Below, piece by piece: positions 36,706 through 46,135 of a DNA stretch of 64,000 bases. Source of the stretch: JBMNMU01 sp050953505 (GTDB taxonomy: Bacteria; Bacillota; Clostridia; Peptostreptococcales; Anaerovoracaceae); NCBI GenBank assembly GCA_050953505.1, contig JBMNMU010000001.1, forward strand, positions 2,418,001 through 2,482,000. The letters are read 5' to 3'. The first letter of the stretch is position 1; the number at the start of each line of letters is the position of its first letter. The translations under genes were made by a program, and so were the position numbers. Below the pieces are notes generated by a model, which did no database searches, had not been told where the DNA came from, and was given only the letters and a program-made list of their open reading frames with translations.

Positions 36706-37617
36706 ATGAAAGTACGCAAAGCAGTCATACCAGCAGCTGGCCTTGGAACGAGATTCTTACCAGCTACAAAGGCTATGCCAAAGGAAATGCTTCCTATAGT
36801 AGATACACCTACAATTCAATATATAATACAAGAAGCAATAGATAGTGGGATTGAAGAAATTCTTATAATAACAGGAAAAAGTAAGAGGGCAATCGAGGAC
36901 CACTTCGATAAAAATGTTGAGTTGGAACTGGAACTTGAGAAAAAAGCCAATGAAGAATTATTGAAAGTGGTTAGAGACATTACCGATCTTGTCGATATCC
37001 ACTACATAAGACAAAAAGAAGCCAAAGGATTAGGACATGCTATCTACTGTGCAAAGACCTTTGTAGGCAACGAGCCATTTGCCGTTATGCTTGGTGATGA
37101 TGTTGTATATAATGAGGGTAAACCATGCCTTAAGCAGATGATCGATGTTTATGATCAGTATAAGACGAGCGTGTTAGGCGTTCAAACCGTTAAAGATGAA
37201 GATGTTTGTAAATATGGAATCGTTGACGGTGAGAGGGTTGAAGATAGAGTCTACACCGTTAAGGGGCTGGTTGAGAAACCAGCTGTAGATGAAGCACCAT
37301 CGAATGTTGCTATCCTAGGAAGATACATCATCAACCCAGGTATCTTTGATATTCTAGCAGAAACTAAGCCAGGAAAAGGTGGAGAGATTCAGCTGACGGA
37401 TGCTTTGAAAGAACTAGCACTTCAAGAAGATATGTACGCTTATGATTTTATTGGCAAAAGATACGATGTAGGAAATAAGCAGGGATTCCTTGAAGCTACT
37501 GTTGAGACAGCTCTTAGAAGAAGTGATTTGAGAGATGAGTTCTTACAGTATTTGGTGAAAGTAGTAGAGAAGGAAGTTGGATCTTTGGCTGAGGTTGCTG
37601 CTGGGAGAGAAGAATAA
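36706..37617 (+). CDS. galU: UTP-glucose-1-phosphate uridylyltransferase
   Basis: Makes UDP-glucose from UTP and glucose-1-phosphate, 303 residues. KAVIPAAGLGTRFLPATKAMPKEMLPIVDTPTIQYI is the nucleotide-binding signature. The enzyme also has FAVMLGDDVV, then VKGLVEKP, then GKGGEIQLTDAL and YDVGNKQGFLEA. AAGGAGG precedes the ATG. UDP-glucose feeds glycan synthesis. It is at the end of the locus and followed directly by an ISLre2 element. Confidence 0.95.
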   Translation: MKVRKAVIPAAGLGTRFLPATKAMPKEMLPIVDTPTIQYIIQEAIDSGIEEILIITGKSKRAIEDHFDKNVELELELEKKANEELLKVVRDITDLVDIHYIRQKEAKGLGHAIYCAKTFVGNEPFAVMLGDDVVYNEGKPCLKQMIDVYDQYKTSVLGVQTVKDEDVCKYGIVDGERVEDRVYTVKGLVEKPAVDEAPSNVAILGRYIINPGIFDILAETKPGKGGEIQLTDALKELALQEDMYAYDFIGKRYDVGNKQGFLEATVETALRRSDLRDEFLQYLVKVVEKEVGSLAEVAAGREE

Positions 37618-37665
37618 GAAAATAAATCCTGAATGTTATTGCGTTTCGCAAGGTTGTTTTCCTTA

Positions 37666-39213
37666 GTGTAAAATTAGAATGGGAAAAATAAAGGGAACAA
37701 AAAAATAAGAGTGACCTCATATGTTATGATGTTAATTGCAACAAAACAAAAATAACGGAGGCACTCTTATGAATAATAGTATAACTGAAATTGCAAAATT
37801 AATCACTAAAAGCTTTGAAGAAAATTTTGAGAAATTATTGACAGAAAAAAAGGATATCTCAGAATTTGTTATTGAAATAAAAAAAGCGCTAGACAAATTA
37901 GGAACCATATTAATTGCAGAAGCATTGGAAATGCTAGACTCACTGGTAAAAAATGATTCAAGAAGAAAGCAGAGCTGGCATGTCCAGGAAAAATCTGCTC
38001 CCAATACCCTTGCCACGATATTCGGAGAGGTACATTATCGCAGAACATATTACAAACATAAAACCAAAAAAGAGTACCGATATTTGTCCGATGAACTAGT
38101 GGGAATCGAAGCTTACGACAAGATGGATGTATCACTGAAAGCCAGGTTGATTGAAGAAGCAATTGAAACGCCGTATTCAAGAAGCGGAAAAAAAGCAGCC
38201 CAGTCACTGGAATTGACCAGGCAAAGCGTGATGAATTCCATTAGAGAACTTGGCCCCGTTGATAACAGTGCTGTGGCCATAAAGAAAGCAAAGGCAACGC
38301 CAAAGATCCTGTACATAGAAGCAGATGAAGACCATGTAGCTCAGCAATCAGGAGGATGCGCGGAGCCTAAGCTTGTGTATGTCCATGAAGGCAGAAAACA
38401 AGTTAGCAAAGACAGGTGGGAGCTTCAAAATATAAGGTATTTTGGGGGAATGTACAAAGAGACAGAAGAACTCTGGAACGAGGTAGCAGACTACATATAT
38501 CAGACCTATGATTACGAAAAGATAGAGAAAATATATTTATCTGGGGATGGAGCAGGATGGATAAAAAAGGGTTCGTTGCAGATAAATAAAAGCATATATG
38601 TACTAGATAAATATCACCTTAGCAAGGCAATAAAGAAAGCAGGCGCACACATTGAAAATGCTGAAAGGGAGATATGGTGCGCCATCAAAGATGAAGATAA
38701 GGAACACCTTAAAATAGTATTTGACACAATCATAGATGCTACAGAGTCAGAAGCCAAGATAGAAGCCGTAAAGGATTCAAGAAGATATATATTAAACCAT
38801 TGGGAAAGCTTGAAATACCATTACTATGATGATTATGTAGGTTGCAGCGCAGAAGGACATATTAGCCATATTTATTCAGATCGACTAAGTTCTAGGCCTT
38901 TGGGATGGAGCTGGGAGGGGGTCGACCAAATGGCAAGGCTGAGAGTGTACAAGGCAAATGGGGGTAGCATCTTTGATATTACGCTGAAAAAGAAGCAGGA
39001 AAGAAGGAGAAACCAAAGGGTTAAAGACCTTGACCTGCAGGTCAGAAAAAGGCTTAAAAAGGCTAGCGGGGAAACATTTGATAACCTTCCAGCCCTTAAT
39101 GCTGGAAAGCGTTCTCAACTTGCGTTAGCATTACGAGGACTCAGGGGAATTTAATATTTGTTTACTAACAATGGGGAAACTCTTATTTTATTTTTCCCAT
39201 TCTAACTTGACGC
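37666..39213 (+). mobile_element. ISLre2-family element
   Basis: The left end (37666) reads GTGTAAAATTAGAATGGG. The right end, read inward from 39213, is GCGTCAAGTTAGAATGGG, and both continue into AAAAATAAA. One transposase gene fills the element. 1548 bp. No target duplication was obvious next to these ends. Confidence 0.85.
37769..39154 (+). CDS. ISLre2-family (UPF0236) transposase
   Basis: 461-residue transposase. FGEVHYRRTYYKHK, then YIEADEDHVAQQSGG, then YLSGDGAGWIKKG and YVLDKYHLSKAIKKA carry the conserved acidic residues. GCSAEGHISHIYSDRLSSRPLGWS near the end holds the last Glu and the UPF0236 signature. GGAGGCACTCTT places the start at the ATG 37769, not the TTG upstream. The frame is intact. 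Confidence 0.93.
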   Translation: MNNSITEIAKLITKSFEENFEKLLTEKKDISEFVIEIKKALDKLGTILIAEALEMLDSLVKNDSRRKQSWHVQEKSAPNTLATIFGEVHYRRTYYKHKTKKEYRYLSDELVGIEAYDKMDVSLKARLIEEAIETPYSRSGKKAAQSLELTRQSVMNSIRELGPVDNSAVAIKKAKATPKILYIEADEDHVAQQSGGCAEPKLVYVHEGRKQVSKDRWELQNIRYFGGMYKETEELWNEVADYIYQTYDYEKIEKIYLSGDGAGWIKKGSLQINKSIYVLDKYHLSKAIKKAGAHIENAEREIWCAIKDEDKEHLKIVFDTIIDATESEAKIEAVKDSRRYILNHWESLKYHYYDDYVGCSAEGHISHIYSDRLSSRPLGWSWEGVDQMARLRVYKANGGSIFDITLKKKQERRRNQRVKDLDLQVRKRLKKASGETFDNLPALNAGKRSQLALALRGLRGI

Positions 39214-39305
39214 TATCGTTGTTTTCTTAGGATTTGGTCAACTGAAGTTTATCATATATAATGGAAATAAATATTTATCAATCAAGAATTGGGGAGGCGT
39301 TAATT

Positions 39306-39989
39306 ATGGCAAGATGTACTGCGCCAGTAAGAGGACATCGTACAGCTAGTGCGGCAGCTGCTTGTCCTGCATGTGGTGGCCGCTATAATAGTTACAGCAA
39401 CTACAGAAGTAGCAGTTATTACTCTGGATCATCTAGTTATTCGTCAAATAATAGCGGGAGCAAAGTAAGCAGTTCAAAACCGAGTTGGTCACCAGCAAGT
39501 TCTTCTGTAGTATACACACCTGCAGAGACACGAGCACTCAGACCTATCCGTCAAAGTGTTGAGAATCGACCGCCATCAACTGATAGAAGAGACGTTTTTT
39601 TGTGCCATGCATGGGATGATAGGAAAAATGCTGCTAAGGAGTTACACGACTATCTTGAATCAAAAGGTGTTACTGTATGGTTTAGTGAAAAAGATGTAGC
39701 ACTTGGTACATCGTTGCTTCGAGAGATTGATAAGGGACTTGCGAAATCACGTGTTGGAATAGTTCTAGTTACTCCTGCGTTGTTGAACCGTCTTAAAGGA
39801 GAAGGGATTGCAGATAAAGAACTTTCAGCACTTCTTGCACGAGATTTACTTGTTCCCATTGTACATAATACATCTTATGAAGAACTTCGCGAGGTCAGCC
39901 CACTACTTGGTTCTAGAAGTGGACTTAGTACTGCTGAAGACTCGATGGAAACTGTAGCTATTAAACTCTCTGAATTGGTTACTCTTTAG
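39306..39989 (+). CDS. TIR-domain protein with Cys-rich N-terminus and Ser/Tyr-rich linker
   Basis: 227-residue protein. The N-terminal module MARCTAPVRGHRTASAAAAC followed by PACGG has Cys and His spacing (C, H, then C-x2-C) that could bind zinc. Residues 30-75 are a low-complexity Ser/Tyr/Asn linker. Residues about 95-225 form a TIR domain: DVFLCHAWDDRKNAAKELHDYL, then VTVWFSEKDVALGTSLLREIDKGLAKSRVGIVLVTPALL, and ADKELSALLA holding the likely catalytic Glu of NADase TIRs. GGGGAGG lies 8 bases before the ATG. Bacterial TIRs often act in phage defence as NAD-consuming effectors. No cyclase or other known sensor is adjacent. Confidence 0.85.
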   Translation: MARCTAPVRGHRTASAAAACPACGGRYNSYSNYRSSSYYSGSSSYSSNNSGSKVSSSKPSWSPASSSVVYTPAETRALRPIRQSVENRPPSTDRRDVFLCHAWDDRKNAAKELHDYLESKGVTVWFSEKDVALGTSLLREIDKGLAKSRVGIVLVTPALLNRLKGEGIADKELSALLARDLLVPIVHNTSYEELREVSPLLGSRSGLSTAEDSMETVAIKLSELVTL

Positions 39990-40316
39990 TTCAGTCAGTA
40001 TTCCGATAGGCTGACAGGCGAAAACAATTTCTTGGGTTAAGCATTTAGTATCATATGCTCACTGACGTGAAATGGATGGATAGTTTACACTATTTCGTTA
40101 ATGTAGGGTGGCAAGTCTCCCCAAGTCCCCAAGAAAGTATTCCTCCACATAGGGGGATGGGCATCTATACAGATTAACTAGATAGCCATGATCAGTTTGA
40201 CATCCCAGATAAGCAGTGAATGAGAACGGGCATTTTTACTTGCAGAGATGTCCGTTTTATTAGAAGATAAGTTTACAGAATATTGTATTAATGGTTGTGG
40301 TGAGAGGGTGAGTAAC
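39990..40316. other. Gap between the TIR and DUF3800 genes
   Basis: About 330 bases in which I see no family-matched frame. The frame of the next gene is open back to an ATG at 40248, but no ribosome site supports that start. No clear promoter or terminator was found. Confidence 0.35.
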
Positions 40317-41438
40317 ATGGACGTAGATGAATATAGAAATATGATTAGCGATTTTTCAGACTTACCACTATTTGATGAAAAGTATAGCTTCTATTATGAT
40401 GAAACCGGGAATGTTCGTAAGTTTAGATTGACAGAGAATGGTGTGAATGCAGAAGAAGGCATTGCTAATGATTTCATTCTCGGCGGTGTGTTATTCAAGG
40501 GCGATACTCCCCCATGCGATGTAGACAAGTTGTTTGATGGACTTAAAATCAATGCATCAGAAATTAAGTTTAGGACTTTAGCCGGAAGAGGAGCTGATTT
40601 CTGGACAGCTATAGGCAAGAAACCAATTCAGCAATTTCTTTCATGGCTTGACAGTAGCGGACTCTATGTCCATTATGCTACGTTAAATAATATGTACTTT
40701 TCTGTCGTAGATATAGTTGATTCCCTATTTGCTGCCCAGCCTCAGTTCAACTTCGGATTAGAGTGGGCACAAGCTTTGAAGGCCAGTTTACATAGATTTG
40801 TTATAAACCATATGGATGAGATCCTTCCAATACTCCATGGCTACAATTATCCAAGCTTAGATAAAGAAGATATTAAGAATTTTTGTTATGAGCTGAGCGA
40901 TCTCATACAATCTTATGGTGACGAAGATTTCTATCTAGAGAATTTCCGGCAATTACTGAAAGCAAATGGACGTAAGGGCGAGCTAGTCTTTATAGAAGAT
41001 AACACGCCTGGTTTATTAGTGGAGGAATATTTTGGACTAAGAGATGGTAGGTGTGCATTTTATAAAGATTCCCTGCATTATTTTGATGAAGAAGCTGAGG
41101 CAGAATTAGCCTTAAAAAATACGATCTACACTTTAAAAGGTGAGAAGCTGTCCAATTTCAAGTTCATTAATTCCAAGAATGAGCGACTGATACAGATATC
41201 TGATGTTTGGGTGGGATTGCTCGGAAAGTTATTTGCAGAGTTAGATCAGTTTGCGCCAGAAATGATTATAAGCAAAATGGAATCACTTACTCAGGAGCAG
41301 AAGGAATGCATTCGGGTAATCAACTCTTTAATAGACCGATCTGAAAGACTTCACAGGGGATTGATTCAGAGTGTGAATAGTATTGAGATGGTGCAGTACA
41401 GAGGATCGTTATTGGCGTTGATGGATAAGTTGATTTGA
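40317..41438 (+). CDS. DUF3800-type protein
   Basis: Protein of 373 residues from the ATG at 40317, chosen because GAGAGGGTG lies 8 bases before it (an upstream ATG at 40248 would add 23 residues). YSFYYDETGNVRKF, FILGGVLFKG, then ASEIKFRTL carry the D-E and E-K residues of the DUF3800 RNase H-like fold. LIQISDVWVGLLGK near residue 300 gives the conserved Q-x-x-D. DUF3800 proteins are common in defence islands and are suspected nucleases. It lies 330 bases after the TIR gene on the same strand. Confidence 0.75.
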   Translation: MDVDEYRNMISDFSDLPLFDEKYSFYYDETGNVRKFRLTENGVNAEEGIANDFILGGVLFKGDTPPCDVDKLFDGLKINASEIKFRTLAGRGADFWTAIGKKPIQQFLSWLDSSGLYVHYATLNNMYFSVVDIVDSLFAAQPQFNFGLEWAQALKASLHRFVINHMDEILPILHGYNYPSLDKEDIKNFCYELSDLIQSYGDEDFYLENFRQLLKANGRKGELVFIEDNTPGLLVEEYFGLRDGRCAFYKDSLHYFDEEAEAELALKNTIYTLKGEKLSNFKFINSKNERLIQISDVWVGLLGKLFAELDQFAPEMIISKMESLTQEQKECIRVINSLIDRSERLHRGLIQSVNSIEMVQYRGSLLALMDKLI

Positions 41439-41838
41439 TACCCGTGTTGTCATAACAGTATCCAACATGAATTATGAAGGAGTTAGAGCTATTGATAGAT
41501 GTTTGGAGGAGAATCATGGTAGAAAAAGTAAAGGAATACCTTGCGAAGGACAACTCAATTATAGTATTTGATACAAATGTATTTCTCAATCTATATGAAT
41601 ATTCACCACATGTTTCTGATTTTTTTATTGAGTTAATTTCATATATCAAAGATAAAGTGGTAGTTACTTCAACTGTAAAAAGAGAATTTTATAGAAATCA
41701 TAAAAGCTGTTATCACAGACAGAAAAAGAAATTTGAAAACGTACCTCATCAACTGAAGAAAAGTACTGAGAGTACTAAAACTTATAATGTCCACATAGGG
41801 TTGGACACAAATTCTAGAAAATAAGTTATAATGCATCT

Positions 41839-42159
41839 ATGAGTAGAACGAGAAGAACTTGGTCCGCCCAAGAAAAAGCAAATATAGTATTAGAAATTCT
41901 TCGCGAGGAATCAACTCTTGCAGAGATTTCAAAAAAGTATGATATAGCCCAACCGGTATTGAGCCGGTGGAAAGCCGATTTCATCAATAACATGCCCTCT
42001 GTCTTTGCTAAGAAGGGGGAGGATATTGATAAAATACAGAAAGAGCATGAGGAGGAAAAGGAGACCCTTATCAAAAAAATCGGTGAGCTTTCCATGGATG
42101 TCGATTACTTAAAAAAAAAGCACGAACAGGTCTCACAAATGAGGAGAAAAAAGCGCTGA
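41839..42159 (+). CDS. IS3 OrfA
   Basis: HTH protein of 106 residues (TWSAQEKANIVLEILREE, then AEISKKYDIAQPVLSRWKADF) with a Lys/Glu-rich C-terminal coiled coil. Near its end the run of nine A followed by G (42111-42120) is a slippery site of the A-AAA-AAG type. A -1 shift there would make the OrfAB transposase. Confidence 0.93.
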   Translation: MSRTRRTWSAQEKANIVLEILREESTLAEISKKYDIAQPVLSRWKADFINNMPSVFAKKGEDIDKIQKEHEEEKETLIKKIGELSMDVDYLKKKHEQVSQMRRKKR

Positions 42160-42203
42160 TTGAATTTTCAGGGTCAAAGCTTACCATTCGTCATCAATGC
42201 GAA

Positions 42204-42989
42204 TTGCTAGGACTTCCAAGGTCAACAGCATATTATACGCAAGCTGAAATCAAGCCTTCCCAGGATGAAATTGACATTAAAAATGCGATTGACCAAATAC
42301 ATTTCAAGGAACCTTCCTATGGGGTACGAAGAATCAAAAACGAATTAATTAAGCTTGGCTTCAAAGTTGGAAGGCGACTTGTTAAACGGTATATGCAGGA
42401 AATGGACATAGAGGCCTTCTATCCTGGCCCCAATCTAAGCAAGCGAGCCAAGATGGCCAAGACCTACCCTTATTTGTTGCGCCATCTGTCCATTGAACGC
42501 CCTAATCAAGTGTGGTCTATCGACATATCGTACATAGGAACACCCACTGGGTTTGTATATATCACAGCCATTATCGACTGGTATTCGAGATTTCTAATCG
42601 GTTATTCCATCAGTAATACACTTCAGGTAGATAGTATCACACGCGTTGTAAAAGAGGCTGTCCAAAGGTATGGAGCACCTGAAATCATTAACAGTGATCA
42701 AGGGTCCCAGTTTACATCAAATGAGTATATCCAGCTCATCAAGAGCTATGAAAAAACAAAAATCAGCATGGATGGAAAAGGCCGTGCAACAGACAACATT
42801 GCCATCGAACGCTTTTTCAGATCATACAAGTGGGAACGCCTCTACCTAATGTATCCAGAAACTGTTTCGGAGGTAAAAGCCCTGACGAAAGAGTACATTA
42901 ATCACTACAATTATGAAAGAGGGCATCAAAGCTATGATTACAAAACACCAGCAGAAATCTACTTTGGCTTTGTTGCTAATGCAGCTTAA
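42204..42989 (+). CDS. IS3 OrfB integrase domain
   Basis: DDE integrase. The frame is open back to the slippery run at 42111 and there reads ARTGLTNEEKKALIEFSGSK. It is therefore most likely made as an OrfAB fusion, with the TTG at 42204 only nominal. HTH_21 (SYGVRRIKNELIKLGFKVGRRL) is followed by the rve domain: VWSIDISYIGTPTG (D), EIINSDQGSQFTS (D) and GKGRATDNIAIERFFRSYKWE (E). Intact catalytic triad. Confidence 0.93.
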   Translation: MLGLPRSTAYYTQAEIKPSQDEIDIKNAIDQIHFKEPSYGVRRIKNELIKLGFKVGRRLVKRYMQEMDIEAFYPGPNLSKRAKMAKTYPYLLRHLSIERPNQVWSIDISYIGTPTGFVYITAIIDWYSRFLIGYSISNTLQVDSITRVVKEAVQRYGAPEIINSDQGSQFTSNEYIQLIKSYEKTKISMDGKGRATDNIAIERFFRSYKWERLYLMYPETVSEVKALTKEYINHYNYERGHQSYDYKTPAEIYFGFVANAA

Positions 42990-44315
42990 ATCAGGAAAGG
43001 AGTCATAACTAAGAATTTCTAAATTTGTGTCTTGACAAGCGTGCACATTATAACTAAGCTGCTTAAGCAAATTGATATATGGGAAAAATTTAAGTTTCCA
43101 AACATCGAATCACTTAGAACCTTAATCGAAGAAAGATTAACCGGTTTAGAAACTGCATTTGATGAGTATGTTGAGGAAAATGATATTTTTCAAGAAATAA
43201 ATGATAATTTCTTAAACGAAGATAAAATATTGAATCTATTGGAAGAACTCATTAAGAGCGATAAATTAATGAAAGAGGTCTCCGTTGATGAAATATATGA
43301 AATATGTGAAAAGGGCAAAAATCGATATAAGAGCAAGACTCCTCCTGGATTCATGGATGATAAAGACAAAGATGGGGTAGATAAATATAACGACCTTATA
43401 ATTTGGAGTGAGGTTATTAAGTATTGTAAAGAAAAATCTTTGGATTTGATCTTTGTTACAGATGATTTAAAGGATGATTGGTGGATAAATAATGATAGCA
43501 TGAAATTTGAATTCCATCCCCAATTAGTTCAAGAATTTGAGAAAGAAACTAATAGGGAAATTTTAGGGCTAAATTCTTATGACCTATTCAATTACATCTC
43601 AAATATCATAGGAGTAGTTATCCCAGATGAAGTTGCAGGAGTATTACAGTATAGTGTTGACGGATATATTAAGGGAATTTTTGAAGAATATGACTTGGAT
43701 GAGCTATTGCTATCGGAGCTACAGTATTCTGAAGATCAGTATGTTGATACCGATACATTAACTAATTATGAAGGGAGTATCGAGTTTGAAGATGAAATAA
43801 ATAGTCTTTCTCCTCTATCTTTTTCATTTGAAGGATTTGAAAATGATAAAGCAATTTATACAGTTGATTTAGAAATAAAAATTGATGCAATAACGAGAAG
43901 CTATTGGGGCAAAGATGAAGATACCAAAGAAGTAATATATTCAGATACGTATTATTCACACAGTCTTTCCGGGAACTTGACTGTTAAAATAATCCGAAAA
44001 GTTGATACCTACTTAGAGGATCTGATTCATGATCATTCAATTAATGAAATTCAGATTATCAGTGGGAACCTCAAAGAGCATTCATCATATTCTTCTGAGG
44101 ACTTATGTGTTGAATGTGGAAAGAATATTGGTCAAATTTATTTTAGAAATCAGGGGATGGTATGTGACAACTGTGCAGTAGGTGACGAGAATGGTGACAT
44201 ATGCCCAAGCTGCGGTGAGAAAGTTCCTCATGACTTAATGGCGGGCAATGGTTTCTGTATCAGATGCACTAGAGAAAACGATGATTTATGATTTTAGCAA
44301 AGGAGGCCTCAAGTC

Positions 44316-44945
44316 ATGGACAAACACACCTTCAAAGGCACTATAATTTCAATCCAACCACGGATCCGTCTAACAAGGTCCTTCGATGAAGCCTCCCATA
44401 CATACCTGGGCTATGCAATCACCTTAGACGGAGAGATAGACGAACAAAACACCACCTTCTCCATCGGAATCGGTAAAGCAGCTCAAGCCAAACATCAATT
44501 CAAAGTGAATGATATCATCAGCGGAGAATGCGTTCCAGTGCCGGATACTGACACTGAACCTACTGAATACTATAAAGTCTCTAAGCTTAAACTCATCACC
44601 CGAAGCACCACCATCTCTAACACATCATCACCCTGGGAACTGGTGCCGCCGGAGCTGGATGTTTACAGAGAAAGAGGACATCGCAGGCTGGCAGCCAGGA
44701 CATATGAGGTTTTCTGTAGTAGCTGCATGTGGGGAGCTAGGATGCCAGTTGAGATAATTATTGATAATTGGAATCCAAGAGGTAAGAAGAAGTACCGGTT
44801 CGAGACTTTCTGTTATGGTCCACTTAATTGCAAGCTGTATAAGGCAGGTCCTAACCGGAAGGTGGAAGGCCGGAACGGTATGGTATATGTCGAGGAAGAT
44901 TGGGTTGATGCTATGAATGTGGAGCATAGGGATCCAGACGAATAG
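44316..44945 (+). CDS. Unknown Cys-rich protein of a possible defence island
   Basis: 209 residues, family not recognised. The first 100 residues (FKGTIISIQPRIRLTRSFD, then FSIGIGKAAQAKHQFKVNDIISGECVPV) look like an OB-fold beta barrel. The C-terminal half has CSSCMWGARMPVEIIIDNWN and TFCYGPLNCKLY, whose four Cys could bind a metal. A good AAAGGAGG site precedes the ATG. Spacing to the neighbours is 24 and 29 bases, so it is probably in one operon with the PIN-like and SAP-domain genes. The OB/zinc layout suggests nucleic acid binding, an inference. Confidence 0.6.
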   Translation: MDKHTFKGTIISIQPRIRLTRSFDEASHTYLGYAITLDGEIDEQNTTFSIGIGKAAQAKHQFKVNDIISGECVPVPDTDTEPTEYYKVSKLKLITRSTTISNTSSPWELVPPELDVYRERGHRRLAARTYEVFCSSCMWGARMPVEIIIDNWNPRGKKKYRFETFCYGPLNCKLYKAGPNRKVEGRNGMVYVEEDWVDAMNVEHRDPDE

Positions 44946-44974
44946 GAAGCGATAGAAGAAACGGAGGGATAAGA

Positions 44975-46105
44975 ATGGGATTATTTGACTTTCTCAAGAA
45001 ACGAAACAATAAAAACAAACAGGTTAGCAAATCAAATAATAAGAAGGATTTCGATATCAGCTCTATGATAAGCATTAAAACAGAGATCATAAATAACCCA
45101 TCTGAGCCTGATGTTATTCCTGTTGAGAAGATAATTAAAGGCATGAAACCAAATGAAGTAGGCTTATACCCACATGAAATACTTCTACTTTCTTATGCAC
45201 CCAAATACTATCTTGAAGGCAATTCTTATCCTGGATTCTGGTGGTATAAGTACGGTGTTAAAGACGTTGATAAGTGCTTGATTTCATTAAAAGATAGAGG
45301 CTTTCTCCAAATTGGATCCCTGCGATCGGCAATAGAAAAAGAAACAGCTGCTGTGCTAAAGGATGTATTAAAAGACAATGGATTAAAAGTCTCAGGCAAG
45401 AAGGCTGAGTTAGTTCAGCGCCTCATCGATGAAGTGTCTGAGGAAAAGTTAAATGACATATTTACAAAGCGTACATATGACCTAACCGATGCAGGAAATG
45501 AAATCCTAAAGAAAGAAGATTATATTCCTTATATTCATCGACATGGGATTGAAGATTTGGATATCTGGTCATTGAGTGAAAAGGTTAAGAATAGAAAACC
45601 AGGACTTTCATTCAGAGATGTTATTTGGGGATATCTAAATGAAAGAAGTATGATCCACATTAAGAACAGTGATTTTGGATTATATAGAAATTGCCGCTTT
45701 TCAATGTCTGAATTTGTAAAAGAAGAAGGAAAGCTCGATAACGCCTTTTCTCTTTTATCAGAGGTTATTCGGTATGATTTAAGCGGATTATCAAATGGTT
45801 TTAGTATGCAATTTATGGACATCTATGCCGATGGATATTTTCCATACAAAAATTGGATTGTTACGATGGCTCCGGGAATAACCAGCAGAGTTGTTGATTA
45901 TCAGGAGAAAAAAGGCTTATCTGATGATGAATTAAAGAGTAAGCTGTTAGAAGAGATGGATAGAATTCAATTACCATTCAGTTTATTTGTAGCGGAAGAA
46001 TGTGCTGACATTGTTCTTATGGAAATACACAAGGATGAAGAGGGCCTTGAAAAACTTTATAATAAAGCGAAGAGGCGCTTCAAAAAAGAGTATGGTATCA
46101 AATGA
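44975..46105 (+). CDS. SAP-domain protein of unknown function
   Basis: 376 residues. A basic N-terminus (LFDFLKKRNNKNKQ) is followed near residues 125-160 by VLKDVLKDNGLKVSGKKAELVQRLID, a good SAP motif, known to bind DNA. Flanking parts read LYPHEILLLSYAPKYYLEGNSYPGFWWYKYGV and LTDAGNEILKKEDYIPYIHR, a combination often seen in short SAP proteins of Firmicutes. The C-terminal 200 residues are helical and of unknown role. GGAGG precedes the ATG. It lies between the Cys-rich gene and a nuclease gene. Confidence 0.7.
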   Translation: MGLFDFLKKRNNKNKQVSKSNNKKDFDISSMISIKTEIINNPSEPDVIPVEKIIKGMKPNEVGLYPHEILLLSYAPKYYLEGNSYPGFWWYKYGVKDVDKCLISLKDRGFLQIGSLRSAIEKETAAVLKDVLKDNGLKVSGKKAELVQRLIDEVSEEKLNDIFTKRTYDLTDAGNEILKKEDYIPYIHRHGIEDLDIWSLSEKVKNRKPGLSFRDVIWGYLNERSMIHIKNSDFGLYRNCRFSMSEFVKEEGKLDNAFSLLSEVIRYDLSGLSNGFSMQFMDIYADGYFPYKNWIVTMAPGITSRVVDYQEKKGLSDDELKSKLLEEMDRIQLPFSLFVAEECADIVLMEIHKDEEGLEKLYNKAKRRFKKEYGIK

Positions 46106-46135
46106 TGCCTAATTGAGTGGGAGGTGCCGCCAACA

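Larger units (their letters stand above)
41783..43052 (+). mobile_element. IS3-family element (copy A)
   Basis: 1270 bp bounded by TATAATGTCCACA and, inverted, TATAATGTGCACG. The 3-bp duplication ACT flanks it (41780-41782 and 43053-43055), which is usual for IS3/IS150 elements. The same 1270-bp element occurs inverted at 48108-49377. Comparison of both copies with their targets fixed the ends. Confidence 0.93.
41516..44291 (+). pseudogene. PIN-like domain protein with C-terminal zinc ribbon, split by IS3
   Basis: The first part (41516-41782) begins MVEKVKEYLAKDNSIIVFDTNVFLNLYEYSP, with the FDTN active-site Asp of PIN nucleases. The second part (43056-44291) holds KTPPGFMDDKDKD, then YNDLIIWSEVIKYCKEKSLDLIFVTDDLKDDWW, the remaining acidic residues of PIN_8/DUF4935 proteins. 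A tail follows with CVECG, CDNC, CPSCG and CIRC, a double zinc ribbon. Removing the IS3 (41783-43052) and one ACT duplication joins STKT to KLLKQID in frame, giving a protein of about 500 residues. GGAGGA precedes the ATG. As sequenced it is interrupted after about 90 residues. Confidence 0.88.

Noticed and set aside
37666..39213. Target duplication of the ISLre2 element from the similar GTTGTTTTC strings on both sides
   Set aside because: The strings are not next to the inferred ends, so they do not qualify as a target duplication.
41783..43052. TTATAA as a 6-bp target duplication of the IS3 element
   Set aside because: The second IS3 copy shows that TATA belongs to the element ends. The real duplication is ACT, which also restores the frame; TTATAA would not.
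43032..44291. Separate gene starting inside the IS3 right end
   Set aside because: The first codons are IS3 end. The rest joins the PIN-like N-terminal part in frame after removal of the element.
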